A stretch of DNA of 64,000 nt, from NCBI GenBank assembly GCA_033439765.1, contig JAULSN010000002.1:4030001-4094000 (forward strand), given 5' to 3'. Shown here one piece after another: positions 24,937-36,398 of the stretch (its first letter is position 1; every line of letters begins with the position of its first letter). Origin of the DNA: Lasiosphaeria ovina (taxonomy: Eukaryota > Ascomycota > Sordariomycetes > Sordariales > Lasiosphaeriaceae). The position numbers and the translations under genes are program-made. The notes under the pieces were generated by a model that was not told the DNA's origin, searched no databases, and worked only from the letters and a program-made list of their open reading frames with translations.

Positions 24937-27900
24937 ATGGCTAGCCTAAATCTCGCCCCGGGCGAGCCCTCGTTGGACCTCGGGTACCTCCAACAGCTAC
25001 AATCAAAAGCTTCAGAAACTCCTCTGAGCAAACTGGAGCGCGGAGTTCGTGTCGGTGTCGAGGTTCTTGACAAAATTGCAGCAGTTCTTGGGAGGCGGAG
25101 GGGGCACCCAGAGATATCCCACTGGGTCAAGTCAATCAAAAATGTGCAAAACAAAGCTAGGAAGCCGAAGACCGTCATCGGTGTTGTTGGCGCCACAGGC
25201 GCTGGCAAGAGCTCTATCATTAACGCCATACTTGACGAGGAATGCCTCGTCCCAACAAACTGGTACGTATTTTCGAAGAATCTTCGGTCCAAAAGAACGG
25301 GTTGCCACTAACAGGGATGAAAAAAAACTAGCAAGCGCGCCTGCACTGCAGTGATCACGGAGCTGCAGTACAACCACTCTGACGACCCGAAAGAAAAGTA
25401 TCGAGCAGAGGTGCATTTCATATCCAAGGATGACTGGGTCGCGGAATTGAAGATCCTACTTGACTACACAAAAAGCGTGGATGGCCAAATGGACTTTGGC
25501 TCATCGAACGATGACACCGAGGTTCGGATAGCCTATAGCAAAATCCGATCGGTCCACCCAAATTTGACGAATGAGTCTATTTTAAAGTCCGGGTTCACTA
25601 TCCAGAGCCTCGTCGAGGAGATCGGTGTTGCTGAGGACTTTGGCACCATTAAAAAGATTTCGGCGTCATCAATCGACGAGCTCGGCAACGAACTACTTAA
25701 GTTCATTGACTCAAAGGAGAAAAAAGCAGAACTGGAGGAGAAGGAGGCGCTAATGGAGTATTGGCCACTCATCAAGGTCGTCAAGATCTTTGTCAAGGCT
25801 TCTGTACTCGAATCAGGTCTGGTCCTTGTTGACTTAGTAGGTGGCGTTCATAGCATATGATGGTACTATGTTTTGGGATTTGCTAACCAGAAATATAGCC
25901 TGGCGTGAAAGACTCAAATGCAGCTCGGTCTGCAGTTGCATCAAAGTATATTGAGCAATGTACAGGCCTCTGGGTCGTCGCCCCAATCGAACGTGCCGTC
26001 GATGATGGCGCGGCGAAAGAGTTAATGGGCGCATCGTTTAAGCGTCAACTCCAGCTGGATGGCACATATTCAAATGTCACGATCATCTGTTCGAAGACGG
26101 ATTCCATATCCATGACGGAGATCTTGAAAAAGAGGTCTACCCACGATGAGCCTAATGAGACTCAGAAACTACATGGATTGCAGAAAGAAAAGGAGGCAGA
26201 GCTGGAGGGAATAAAAAAGAAATATGTCCCAATTGAGCAAAAGATGAAAATCCTCACCAAGCAAATGGAAGAGCTTGATGTTGAGATCGACTGTTTTGAG
26301 ACGGCGATCGCCCAAGCTGAGGACGAGTCAGAAGTGAGAATCGTCTCTCCAGTCAAAACCAAGAAGAGGAAGCCAAGAGCGGCCGGTCTTAAGTGTCGAA
26401 AGCGGACGCAGACCATGCACCTCGGAGATGACGATTCTGGCAGCTCCTCCGAAAAGGATGGACTCTCAAAAAATCTAAAGCTTCTTCGCAAGGCAACCAA
26501 GGAACTAGAGAAGGAAACAAAACGTTTGAAGTTCCAGACCAAGCGTGTGGGTATCCAGTCACAAGATAAATACGTCAAGGCAGCCATGAAGAGGCAGTTT
26601 GTGAATGGTATTCGCGAGTAAGTGCCTGTCATGAGGATGGACATATGTGCTTCAATATGGTCAGCTTTGCTAACTGTTTTCGTTAGGCTCGATATAGAAA
26701 TTCAGGCTCTAGCAGAGAAGGATGGACTCGACTTCGAAGTGCGAGATTATCTCAAAATGGCCAACGGCTTGAGGGTGTTTTGTGTCTCATCAAAAGCTTA
26801 CCAACTAATGTCGGGCCGTCTTGACAAGGACGACCCTATTTCCGGGTTTGCGGATTTTGAAGATACCGAGATCCCGGAACTCCGACGACATGGATTGGAG
26901 ACAACCCGTACGGCGCGCGTGGAAGCGTACAAAAGGTTCTTTAGAGAGCTCAGCCAAATTCTGGCTTTCCTCTACATTCAAGTGGTGGTGGCCGATCAGC
27001 CTTCTAAGTGGGCGGAAGACCTCAAGAAGCGGGAGACCTGGTTCTTCTTGGAAAATATCGCCGAACTTCGAAAGGTAATTGCGTTTATACTTCATCCCAG
27101 TTGTCTCGCCCATCTCACCAAGGAATTTCGATAAACTAACATGCGATTAATTTATAGGACGGCAATACTATCATCAGACGGTCTCTTGACAAATGTCGAG
27201 AGTTGGTAAGACGCAAAGTCACTGAGAGATTTCCGCGCGCAGCAGGTTCGGCGTGCAAGGCAGCGGTCGTGACGATGGCAGGATGGTTCCGCCCAAGTCA
27301 AGTAGGCGGTTTGCCATTCCAGACCTTCCGTGCTATTTGTGTCAGAGGGTATGTGTACTCTCCTCCAACGCCTTATGGACAGACTCGTACTGATCATATT
27401 ATTCGCAGTGGTGTATTTGACGAGTCCAGGAGAGGTCCCTTGGATCTCAATGAAGGTACGAAGAACATTTGTTTGCTGCCGCAAAGCCCTCTTGGGAGAA
27501 TAATAGACTCTAACTAACCTCTTCAAAGATTTGATTCGGCCCTTGAAAACGGAACTAGCAGGGAGATGGGAACAAACGTTCTCAACTGGAATTCCAGAAT
27601 GCCTGTCAATCCTCGTGGAGGAGCTTGCGAATCGCCTGGACTCCTTTGGGACACTGATGAAGACACGTCCCGAGTTGGCACAACTACCCTCCTTCCGCCT
27701 CGTGGCTCGGCAGATGGAAACAGCTAAACTGAATGTACGAAACACTGCCGACATGGGAGCCGTCATCAAAGCTGGTCAGAGGGAGGCCAACCGACTTTTT
27801 ACGCCTACCATTTCTGAAGAGATGGCAAGTACTTATAGTGCTTGCTCCGAAGAGCAAGGTGAGTAACTAGAACGATCCCCTAATTATATGCATTCATCGC

Positions 27901-28290
27901 TAACATATAACTACAGGTCAAGGATGCTACAAGCGGATTAAGGATATTATGACTGCCCATATGAATCACGCTCGCTACACAATGTTCGACGTGGCAGCCT
28001 CTAGGGTGAATGAACGCCTAGAAGACATGTTCGCAGAGCTAGAGGAGCTCCTCCAGACACATGTAGCGACAGTTATCGACGCCGTTGATCAGGATTACTT
28101 TGCCCTCGTCGCAAACGAGAGCCTGTTCAAAGTTCTGAAAGGTGCTAGAAACGAAATCCATGGTCTGCTTTCTCAATGCAATGCCGGGTTCAAACAAGTC
28201 ATCGAGGCCCAGGGTCCGAACCCGGATGTCAACGCTCCGGATGAAACAGACCCCGAAGTCAAAAAAGAAGACTCGTCCATGTTGACATAG
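24937..28290 (+). CDS. Large dynamin-like GTPase resembling SLIP-GC
   Basis: Eight exons (24937..25262, 25332..25836, 25899..26617, 26687..27074, 27158..27348, 27409..27455, 27529..27858, 27917..28290) encode 959 residues. The introns are 58-83 nt and most contain CTAAC. The N-terminal GTPase domain has P-loop GATGAGKSS (85-93), a candidate G2 Thr in CTAVITEL, G3 DLPGV (276-280) and G4-like SKTD (342-345). A charged coiled-coil segment (about 365-420) is followed by a bipartite basic cluster KKRKPR...CRKR near 430-442, a possible nuclear localisation signal, and a second helical segment (about 470-500). The C-terminal half is helical, as in dynamin-like stalks. The nearest named relative I recognise is the animal nuclear GTPase SLIP-GC; fungal members are not functionally defined to my knowledge. 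The start at 24937 is the last Met before the conserved region; 24832 is an alternative. Confidence 0.85.
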
Positions 28291-30250
28291 CAGCGCCATG
28301 GATGTGGACGATGGGGCACTCATCGTCACTGAGGAATCCGAAAACATCACCATGGGAGAGATTTACGGATTTCCTCATATTATGGATCAGTCCAAGCTGT
28401 AGTATATATATGTGATACTGTTGCTGGTATACTCGGTTCTTCGGGCCGAGGGTTGCGATGAAGTGTCTGGATTTTCTCGACCTCTATCGTCTGACATGAA
28501 ATTCTCCTGGTGCTGGCAGATGTCATTTGCAATAGCCAGATTGCCTTGGGCCTGAAGAGGGCCAAGATATCTGAAGCAGTATTTGCTATGCTGCGGGGGA
28601 AGTGTATAGTGGATGTCTTGCTGCTGACGGGGTGTACCCTGGCAAGAGATGAGAGTGTCAGGAATGTACGGTACACACAGGACGGACTACTTCACCAGTG
28701 ATGAAACTGGGGCGTTTTACGAGGTAGCCAATCAGTCAGTCTTGGAACATCTTTATATCTAATTTGTCGAGACGTGATTAAGCAGGTGCTGCTGCTGACA
28801 TGCCGGGTTTTGTGAACCACTACCCCAATAAACGGCCCAGGCGTGATTACCGTCCCGGCCCTCCAGCTCCCGAGTGCCTGCATCAACCCGCGAGATGCGG
28901 ATCCGATCTCCCAATCTCCATCCAGCCCTAGACCCAGGCGTAGGAGAGGAAAGCCGGGCGATCATCGTCCCGAAACACAACCCCCCACATACTCCATAAG
29001 CTCGTATCATGCGCGCTTGTCGGAAGCTAAGCAAGTGAGTGGCTTGCCACGAATGAGTCGCAATAATAGTATTATATTGCGCGCTTACGGGACTAAAAGT
29101 TCTGACCTATGATTCCGGTGGGGACTTACTTGAGTATTTGACTCTGAATGGCTATGACTGGCCCTTTCCAAGTTCCCTTGACTCCTTGCCGGCTGTTCTC
29201 AGCTATCACTACCGTTGATGTGCTGACTTCGTATCATTCTCAATAGTCCTGTGACACCAAATAAAATGTTTGGTACCGATCGGCAGAATGCATGCTAGCA
29301 CCGTTCTACCGTGAGTGTTTTACCTGCTGTACACACAAACATTATGTTGTCCTGGTGTAGGCCCTTGAGATGATACCCGAATGCTGACGAGCTGTCTGGT
29401 CCAAAGGCCAGCTGACATGCCGAAGCACAAAGACCCTGGCTATTGAACGCACCGGATCGGTTCCATGAGCTGTCATCGACATCGTCGACGCTTCCCGAAG
29501 TTTGGTTACTTTGGTGAGCGAATCATCTGGAAGCCCGGGCCCACCACGGTGAACGTGAGAGCTTGAACCGATTCACCGAATAAAGAGTATCTGGGCCTCA
29601 CTTTGAACATTCATTTAAATTGATTGCATGCGCAGCACTGTCACTGCGCTATCGGATGGCCGGGTTGCCAATAAGTGACAGGTATTTTACCAGGGCACTG
29701 GCTCGCAGGTTTGGCAAGCGGCCAGGGGGGCCAGCTTCCGACAGGCCCCCGCGCCCCATTGCCGCTAATAAGCGATGGACTTGGCGCTGTTCCCAGAAAA
29801 CCAGCCACACACCCACTTCACCACCAGCCGCGTCCGCTCGGGCTGGTTCGGTTAGGATTGACAGAGGATGGCACCCCACTGGCAGCCCAGAAGGTTTCTC
29901 GATTTGGCGCTGCACGGGCGCGGTTACCTCACAACCTCCACACCAAACCGCCGTATTCGACCGCCGCAAAATCTCCATCCCGCCCCCCGTCTTGACCCGC
30001 TTCCCAGCCTTCTAGGTTCCATGGTGAGCTCACTGACTCCGTCACTCCGCACTCTTCGTCTTGGCTCGCCCGCCGACCTGCAGCCTCCCGAATCGAAGCC
30101 CTCGTCCCTACCTTAGTCCAGTGCTCAACTAGCGGTTTGAGAAAGGAAAGGCTTCAAGACAATGTATGGCAGCCTGCTTGTCGAAATCCAATTGTGTCAC
30201 GCGCACAACTGAGGAGGACCGGCATCGCATTGTATTGCCCAGGGTACGTC
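28291..30250. other. Intergenic region after the GTPase
   Basis: Just after the GTPase stop, a different frame reads a 34-residue acidic peptide from 28298 to a TAG ending at 28402, which may be an alternative C-terminus. The rest shows no recognised gene. Open frames near 29620-30015 on both strands overlap each other and lack any family signature. The last few hundred bases are probably the promoter and 5' UTR of the 641-residue protein gene. Confidence 0.5.
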
Positions 30251-32176
30251 ATGGACGACGCCGCGAGGCTCGTGTCGGAGCTGCACGACAGGCTCGCTGA
30301 GCTCGACGGCAAGGTCGCTGCCTACCAGCGCGACATGCTCGCCGAGTTTCACAGGCACATGGAGGACTGCCTAAAGCAGTACCCGGTCCACGTCTCCAAC
30401 GAGATCACGAGAGTCATCGCCGAGTCTCTCGTGAGGTATCCAGCCCTAAGCCCGACGAGCCCAACAACCCCGGCCGCCTTTGAGAGCGATCGCCCGCCCC
30501 CGGGCTTGTCCCCCGCCGATCGCAAAGCCTGGGACGGCCGGAAGTCACCCCCTCCTATCCTCTACCACACTTCCGGCGTGCCGAAAGAGGGCCCGAGAAG
30601 CCCGCACCAGCGCGAGAAGGAGTTTCAGGGTCTTTTTACACCCACATACCTCCCGCTCCTAGACAGCACATATCACAACGTGCACTCGCCACCGCGGTCG
30701 CCAGTCCCTGTGACTCCGACGGTAACGCTGGACGCAGCCGAACCGGAAAAAGTTGAAAAGACAAAGGAGCCAGAGGTTGCCAAGCTTGAGATTCGGCCTG
30801 CCCCTGTCAGACGTCTGACAGACCTATCATCTTCATCAATCGAGTCATCAGGAAGTGAGAGCAAGGCGCGGAGAAGTGCGCTACGGCGATCTTTAAGCTC
30901 AACTAGAGGTAGTCCCCGCCGGGTTCGTTTTGAATTCAAGGGCGAGGAGGTTTTCCCATCTGCCTCCCCACAGGCACCAATTGAACTGGCCTTGGTTGAC
31001 GAGGCGGAGCCCCTAGTCAAGGTAGCCGACACGTCAGCCATAGCCTTGGGGGATGAGTCACCGGCGTATACAGGCACGTCGTTGCTCGATGTAGAGGGCG
31101 AGGAAGACTCGTTTCCAAGACCAAAAAAGGTCTCTTCAACCCAGGCCCTCCGAGCCCTTACGCGGAGTCCGCTTGACGAAGGAACCGTCTGGACGGTGGT
31201 AAACCCGAGCTCCGACGATAACCCCAAGATGAATGGCGGAAAGGCAATCGATACCTCACTCGATTTTGAATCGCGGATCGCCGTCCAACCACAGCATGCC
31301 GTCGCAGAAAACCATGTCCCCGATGAACTACTTGGATCACCTATCGAAGAACTTGAGAATCACGAGGACGAAGATGCCTCCGACGAGGAATTTCTCTCCA
31401 TAAGACCCAAATCTTCCCCCAAGGTCCCTTCACCAACTGTACGATCCCCATTTGGTCAGCTGCCCGCCTTACCCAGTTCTGAGAAAACAAAATCGGCCGA
31501 GACTCGAGCATCAGAGATAAATACGGCGTTTTTGGGAGACAACTCAAGTACTCCCACATTACCGACGGCCGTTGTCAGCGGAAGAATCAATGATTCAGAC
31601 CTGGGAGACGACGAGGACCCTCTGTTCGACTTTGAGCAGGAGGGAAGCCGCAAGTCAGCAGCCCCACTCGGTCAACCGAGCAAATACATCGACGAAGACG
31701 AGGAAGAGTATGATGGCAAGGGCGACGAGACCCCCCGCGAGCGGTCTTTGAGACTCGTCTCTGCAGCGGACGACGCCACCGCCACCGCCACCACCACAGA
31801 GCAGCCGGCATCTCAAGCGGTAAATTTGCCGCCAGTCTCGCCATCGGCAGTGTTGTTCTCGCAATCGGTTGGCTCGTACAAAGGCAACCCCATGCGGTTT
31901 GGCCCGATGACCGACGCGCGGCTATATGACGAGATTGCCAGCATGAAGGACGTGCGGTTGGTCATTGGCAGCATACGGGATGCGCAATTTGTCGGCAGCA
32001 TTGACGGGCGCAACAACGTTGACGCGGCAGATCTGGGCAGCTACAGCGCGGCTAGTCTTTCGAGAGCGTTCGCAGGCACCCCACGCAGCTTCACCGAGCG
32101 GCTGGCACTGGAGGAGGCTATGGAGAGGCGCAGGGCTCAAGGCGATACTCTTGACGGAGGCGAGGACGGGAGCTAG
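30251..32176 (+). CDS. Acidic Ser/Pro-rich fungal protein of unknown function
   Basis: A single uninterrupted exon encodes 641 residues. I chose the start MDDAARLVSELHDRLAELDGKV at 30251; the frame is open back to 30137 but that sequence looks non-coding. Residues 1-60 form an amphipathic helix or coiled coil. A long Ser/Pro/Glu-rich middle (about 70-520) has SP and TP sites suited to proline-directed kinases, basic patches such as RRSALRRSLSS, and acidic runs such as DEDEEEYD. The final 110 residues look ordered: GPMTDARLYDEIASMKDVRLVIGSIRD, then a Ser/Ala-rich turn and a helical FTERLALEEAMERRR end. I do not recognise a named domain. A scaffold or adaptor role is a guess from the composition. 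There are no membrane segments or signal peptide. Confidence 0.85.
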   Translation: MDDAARLVSELHDRLAELDGKVAAYQRDMLAEFHRHMEDCLKQYPVHVSNEITRVIAESLVRYPALSPTSPTTPAAFESDRPPPGLSPADRKAWDGRKSPPPILYHTSGVPKEGPRSPHQREKEFQGLFTPTYLPLLDSTYHNVHSPPRSPVPVTPTVTLDAAEPEKVEKTKEPEVAKLEIRPAPVRRLTDLSSSSIESSGSESKARRSALRRSLSSTRGSPRRVRFEFKGEEVFPSASPQAPIELALVDEAEPLVKVADTSAIALGDESPAYTGTSLLDVEGEEDSFPRPKKVSSTQALRALTRSPLDEGTVWTVVNPSSDDNPKMNGGKAIDTSLDFESRIAVQPQHAVAENHVPDELLGSPIEELENHEDEDASDEEFLSIRPKSSPKVPSPTVRSPFGQLPALPSSEKTKSAETRASEINTAFLGDNSSTPTLPTAVVSGRINDSDLGDDEDPLFDFEQEGSRKSAAPLGQPSKYIDEDEEEYDGKGDETPRERSLRLVSAADDATATATTTEQPASQAVNLPPVSPSAVLFSQSVGSYKGNPMRFGPMTDARLYDEIASMKDVRLVIGSIRDAQFVGSIDGRNNVDAADLGSYSAASLSRAFAGTPRSFTERLALEEAMERRRAQGDTLDGGEDGS

Positions 32177-33424
32177 AGGGAAAAGGGGTACAGAGAAAGA
32201 GCTGATCCTGCATTATGGTAGTTATTTTGCTCCCTGATGGAGGGCCTTTAGCTTGCAGGGTACTTTTATTTTGCCGTCGACATGCATGGACAAGGAGCGA
32301 TTTGGCTTTCATATTCGTCTCTTTTCGTCTCTGTTTCTGCAACCATACCACATCTATCATACACGGGGATGGCGCCAAGGTGATGGATGGGATGGATGGG
32401 AGCTGTGCGGATCAGGGGTGGCCCTCTATATAATAGACGGGGGAAGGTGGGCGATGTTTGCTGGCCTCGCAGAGCAGCACGCCCTTTGTACAAAATAACA
32501 CAAGAGCTGCATCATGATACCAGGGGAAAACACCGGATTCATAGTGGAAGCGAGGAGCACTTCAAAGGGGTTATCGTGGTCGGATACCTAGGTAACGTGG
32601 GGAATTGGAATTTACAGATATCTGTTGTTGGTAGGTAAGGTACCTACCTACCAAGGGACCTAGTCTAATCATTAATCCATCCAGTTGCAAAGTCTGCTCA
32701 GTTTGCCTCGGGGGGGGAGCAGTATCCAGACTAAAAGAGTGCACTGGGTCTCTCTAAATGCGACAAATGAAAACATCTCAAGGTCATGGCCAAAGTCACG
32801 ATGCATCATGTGTACGAAGTATGTACATGTACGTATTTCTCCATGCCCTATGGCACATCCATACCATGCTCGAAATAACCCAGGGTCGCTGTTCTGGGCG
32901 GGTCTGGCCCCGCCGATCTCCTAGGAACGCGGATTGCCGCAGCGCAGCGTGCGCGTCGCCGCATTTACAGTGTAGTGATGGGTTCGACGGCCCGGCACAT
33001 AAGGCAAACGATGAAACGCTGACCAATGACGGACGGCAAGAAGCGACCGTGTCAAACAGATTTGGGGCGGCGGCGTCGAAGCCAAGCGAAGGGGCCACCA
33101 ACGGCTTTTGGACCTTACTCGCATTGCATTGTTCAGTCTCTTTGCGGCGCATCTGGAATTGCTGACGACATTCCATTCCGTCAGCGCAAAGGACCACTTG
33201 GACCCAACGCTGTTGACGGCGCGAATCCAACCTTAACGTGCAGTCGAGGGATTACGGTGGTACAGGCGGCGATTCACCAAACAACCTCGAAGCCCTGGCC
33301 TGCAACGAACTGGGCAAGCACTATCCGCCCTCAGTAAACTGCGTCAAGAGCATGACCCCGAGAACCCGAGGCTAGGCGTAGCCACCCTACCTCCTCCGCC
33401 CTCCCCACCCACTTCTGGGTTTCA
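32177..33424. other. Intergenic region
   Basis: Spacer between two plus-strand genes. The first part is the 3' flank of the 641-residue protein gene. It holds a hairpin-forming inverted repeat (32628-32654). No convincing gene is seen. Confidence 0.55.
32628..32654. repeat. Inverted repeat, 10-bp stem and 7-nt loop
   Basis: TTGGTAGGTA, a seven-base spacer AGGTACC, then TACCTACCAA, so the arms are perfect complements. It belongs to the set of TAGGTA/TACCTA words scattered through the intergenic regions of this window. Confidence 0.9.
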
Positions 33425-34776
33425 ATGGCGAGCCAACAACCCCCGAGACAAGTCGTCGGCCGCCGTGCGCCGTCTTTGCTGGCCGGGCTGGTCCTGGCCC
33501 TGCACCTGTTTGTAGCCGTAGCGTCGGCCTACAAGCCACTGTCGGATAACTTTCTGAAGCTGGTGCCCGGTGGCGGCGATGCCGACTTCGATATCCACAA
33601 CGGCGAGCTCCTGTCGCCGCTCCTGATCCCGCGTGTCCCCGGCACCCCGGGCCAGGTCAAGGCGCAGGAGCACCTCGTCGGCTTCTTCCAGCGCTCGCTT
33701 CCCAAGTGGGAGGTGCGCTGGCAGAACTCGACCTCCCAGACACCCGTGTCGGGAGACCGCGAGCTGCCCTTTGCCAACCTCATCCTCCGCCGCGAGCCCC
33801 CCTGGACCAAGCCCGGCCAGGCTAACCTGCTCACCCTTGTCGCCCACTACGACAGCAAGATCGAGCCCAAGGGCTTCGTGGGAGCAACCGACAGCGCCGC
33901 ACCCTGTGCCATCCTGCTCCACGTCGCCCGCAGCATCGACAAGTATCTGACCCAGATGCACGACGAGATGGCTGCCGCGGGCGAGGGTGGCACCCTCGAT
34001 ATGGACATGGGCGTGCAGATTCTGTTTCTCGACGGTGAGGAGGCCTTTTTGCAGTGGACAGACACCGATTCGCTGTACGGCGCGAGGTACGTGTACAATC
34101 TGGAAGCTGGGCAGTGGCATTGTTTGCGACAAGGGGGAAAAGGGAGGTGAAAGGAAGGATACGGCGAGATACGTACTATCAAAAACACAAACTAACCACA
34201 CCCCCTGCAGGGCTCTCGCCGAGGAGTGGGAAAACACCCCTTTCCCAGCCATGTCCAACTTCCGGAATCCGCTGCGGCAGATCAGCCTCTTCGTGCTGCT
34301 TGATCTGCTCGGCTCGTCAAACCCTCGCGTGAGCTCGTATTTTCAGACGACACATTGGGCATACCAAAAGATGGCGACCATTGAGGGCCGGATGCGCGGC
34401 CTCGGCCTGCTGGAGAGCAAGCCGCGTGCGCCGTTCCTACCCGACGGGGGAAAACTGGCCACACAGTTCCAAGGCGGCAGCATGATCGGCGACGACCATG
34501 TGCCTTTTATGTACCGCGGCGCCCCTATCCTGCACGTCATACCATCGCCCTTTCCGGATGTGTGGCATACAATCAACGACGACGGCGCCCACCTGGACAT
34601 GCCCACTGTGAAGGACTGGTCCAAGATCGTCACGACCTTTGCCCTCGAGTGGTTGGACATGATGGAGGTTGAACCGGAGGCCCAGGTGAGCGTACATCCT
34701 ATTATTCTTTTCGCTATTTATTTTCTCCACATTGCCTCTTCAAGAGCACAGCTGATGCCAATACGTACAGCCATGA
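33425..34776 (+). CDS. Glutaminyl-peptide cyclotransferase (M28 family)
   Basis: Exons 33425..34086, 34211..34685 and 34771..34776 encode 380 residues. Glutaminyl cyclases convert N-terminal Gln or Glu of secretory proteins to pyroglutamate using one zinc ion. An N-terminal hydrophobic segment (about 16-35, ending ASA) fits a signal peptide or ER/Golgi anchor. Metal-ligand motifs are HYDSK (Asp143), DGEEA (Glu205) and VWHTINDDGAH (His340). The substrate-pocket sequence NPLRQISLFVLLDLLGSSNP is also characteristic. A 124-nt intron precedes ALAEEWE. A second intron (85 nt, CAG|GTGAGC to GTACAG) puts the last two codons, CCA TGA, in a tiny terminal exon. If that intron is retained, the frame runs to 34919 and adds a non-conserved tail; I prefer the spliced form because the catalytic domain is already complete. 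Confidence 0.9.
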
Positions 34777-36398
34777 GGACATGTTTGACACGAAACCACC
34801 ATAACAGCATGGTCATCCGTGCTTTAATTTGGAGCCGGAACCCCTTTGTCAGATCTATTGCTGGCATGATAATAGAGCACACACAGGCCCGAAAGCCCCG
34901 GTGTATAAATAACTGCTAGCACTCCAAAGGCCCGCAAAACCGTTATACCTATCCTTCCTCGCCGTCAGACCGGCGTTCGAACTCACAGATTCAACGACAA
35001 TTCTTGATGAGCAAGATGAGACACTCGTCTCAGCGGATCCTTGTATATAGCAATTCAGCTTGTAAATGATAGCGTGTATGTGATAAATAAATTACACATT
35101 TGTCTCCAATCCGGTCTCTCTAAATGTTTTGTTAGTGGGGAATTTTCGAGATGCGAGGCTCTTATTACCTCACGGTTCGTCCCGAACACTGTTCTAAATG
35201 GGAGGCAGCAGGACTTGAGGCATCTGATATAGAATCTTAGATGTCTATGCGTTACGAATTAGAATGGCTGGCAAATGTTTTTCTTTGCCTCATTTATTTA
35301 GTTTCCGTCATCCTTATTCTTCCCAACAAACTTTGACCTTCGTAGCCCCAGCCTTAGCTCGCAGCTTGCCCCAGCAAGAGAGGGATTAGACTAGAAGGCC
35401 TCGGTATCGGCATGGAGGGAATTGAGAAAAGGGTTTAATTCGTCGTGATTTAATATGCTACTAAAATTCCAGCCAACTTTTAATGCAGATGTGCAGGTAG
35501 CTTTAGGTCACCTCCGAACGCGAGTTTGTCTTGGTGTTACCATCAGCAGGCGTTTTATCTTGGACCTCGAGCCTTCCTGTCAGGCACCTCAGTGAGGGGT
35601 CAGTCATTCAGGCCTTAGGCCTTATTAGCGGGGTGGCGGGGCAGGGTGGTCCCAGGGCCGTTTTTGGTTCACCACTTGGGCCAACCATCGTGCCCAGACC
35701 CAATCATGACTGGGCTGTTGGAAAGGAGACCTTAACCGCAGCAGCGACCGCCTGTCTCATCGTCACGGCCACTTCCCAACTACCTCACCTGCTATTGCTT
35801 GGGTGTTTTGGCTGGCTCTGAAACCTTTTATCCTCCGTCGCCCGCAAACCAAAATTTTTTAATTTACAAGCGCCATCACCCCAACATCCCCACCCCCGGG
35901 ACCCATCATCGCCTCACTCCCTTCCCCAAGCAAAAGCGCAGCCAGCACGTCGGCTCTCCCTTCTCTCTTCGCCGCATCCTTTCACCAGCCGTCGCCAGTT
36001 TGCGCCAGGGTACTGCACCGCAACAGAGCAGGCATCTCTAGAGAAGCAGTCGTTGGTGTTGCAACTAGGTTGGCTTGTTCTCTCCTCGCTTTTGTCTGCA
36101 GAGACTGCGTTGGGCATCTCTGCTTCCAAACACGGCTTCTCACGGGTCTCAGTCGGCGACATCCTCCGCACCCGAGTCACCGCGGCGCGGACCCCTTAGC
36201 CAGACAGAGACGGCCGGCAGCATCCTCTTCGACTCCCGATATACCTCGCAAAAGCAGCCCCCACCCACTGCCCACTACGCCATCTGCTCCGTCCCCGACC
36301 CGATCCCCTCGCCGTCCTCGCCGACGGTTACGAGCGCAGACTCGGCATCTAATACGAAAACAGACCAGGAGCCGATTACCCCGCGCCGCACCATAGCT
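34777..36398. other. Intergenic region before the Pho85-type kinase
   Basis: A 1.6 kb spacer with an AT-rich part (about 35040-35480), probably mixing the 3' UTR of the cyclase gene with the kinase promoter. The last 324 bases (36075-36398) are open in the kinase frame and very Pro/Ser-rich in translation; I read them as 5' UTR. No separate gene is seen. Confidence 0.55.

Noticed and set aside
29620..30015. Overlapping open frames on both strands before the 641-residue protein gene
   Set aside because: Three frames overlap here with Pro/Arg-rich translation, as expected for a GC-rich promoter or 5' UTR.
33422..34258. 278-codon minus-strand open frame
   Set aside because: Antisense shadow of the glutaminyl cyclase exon 1, which has clear catalytic motifs.
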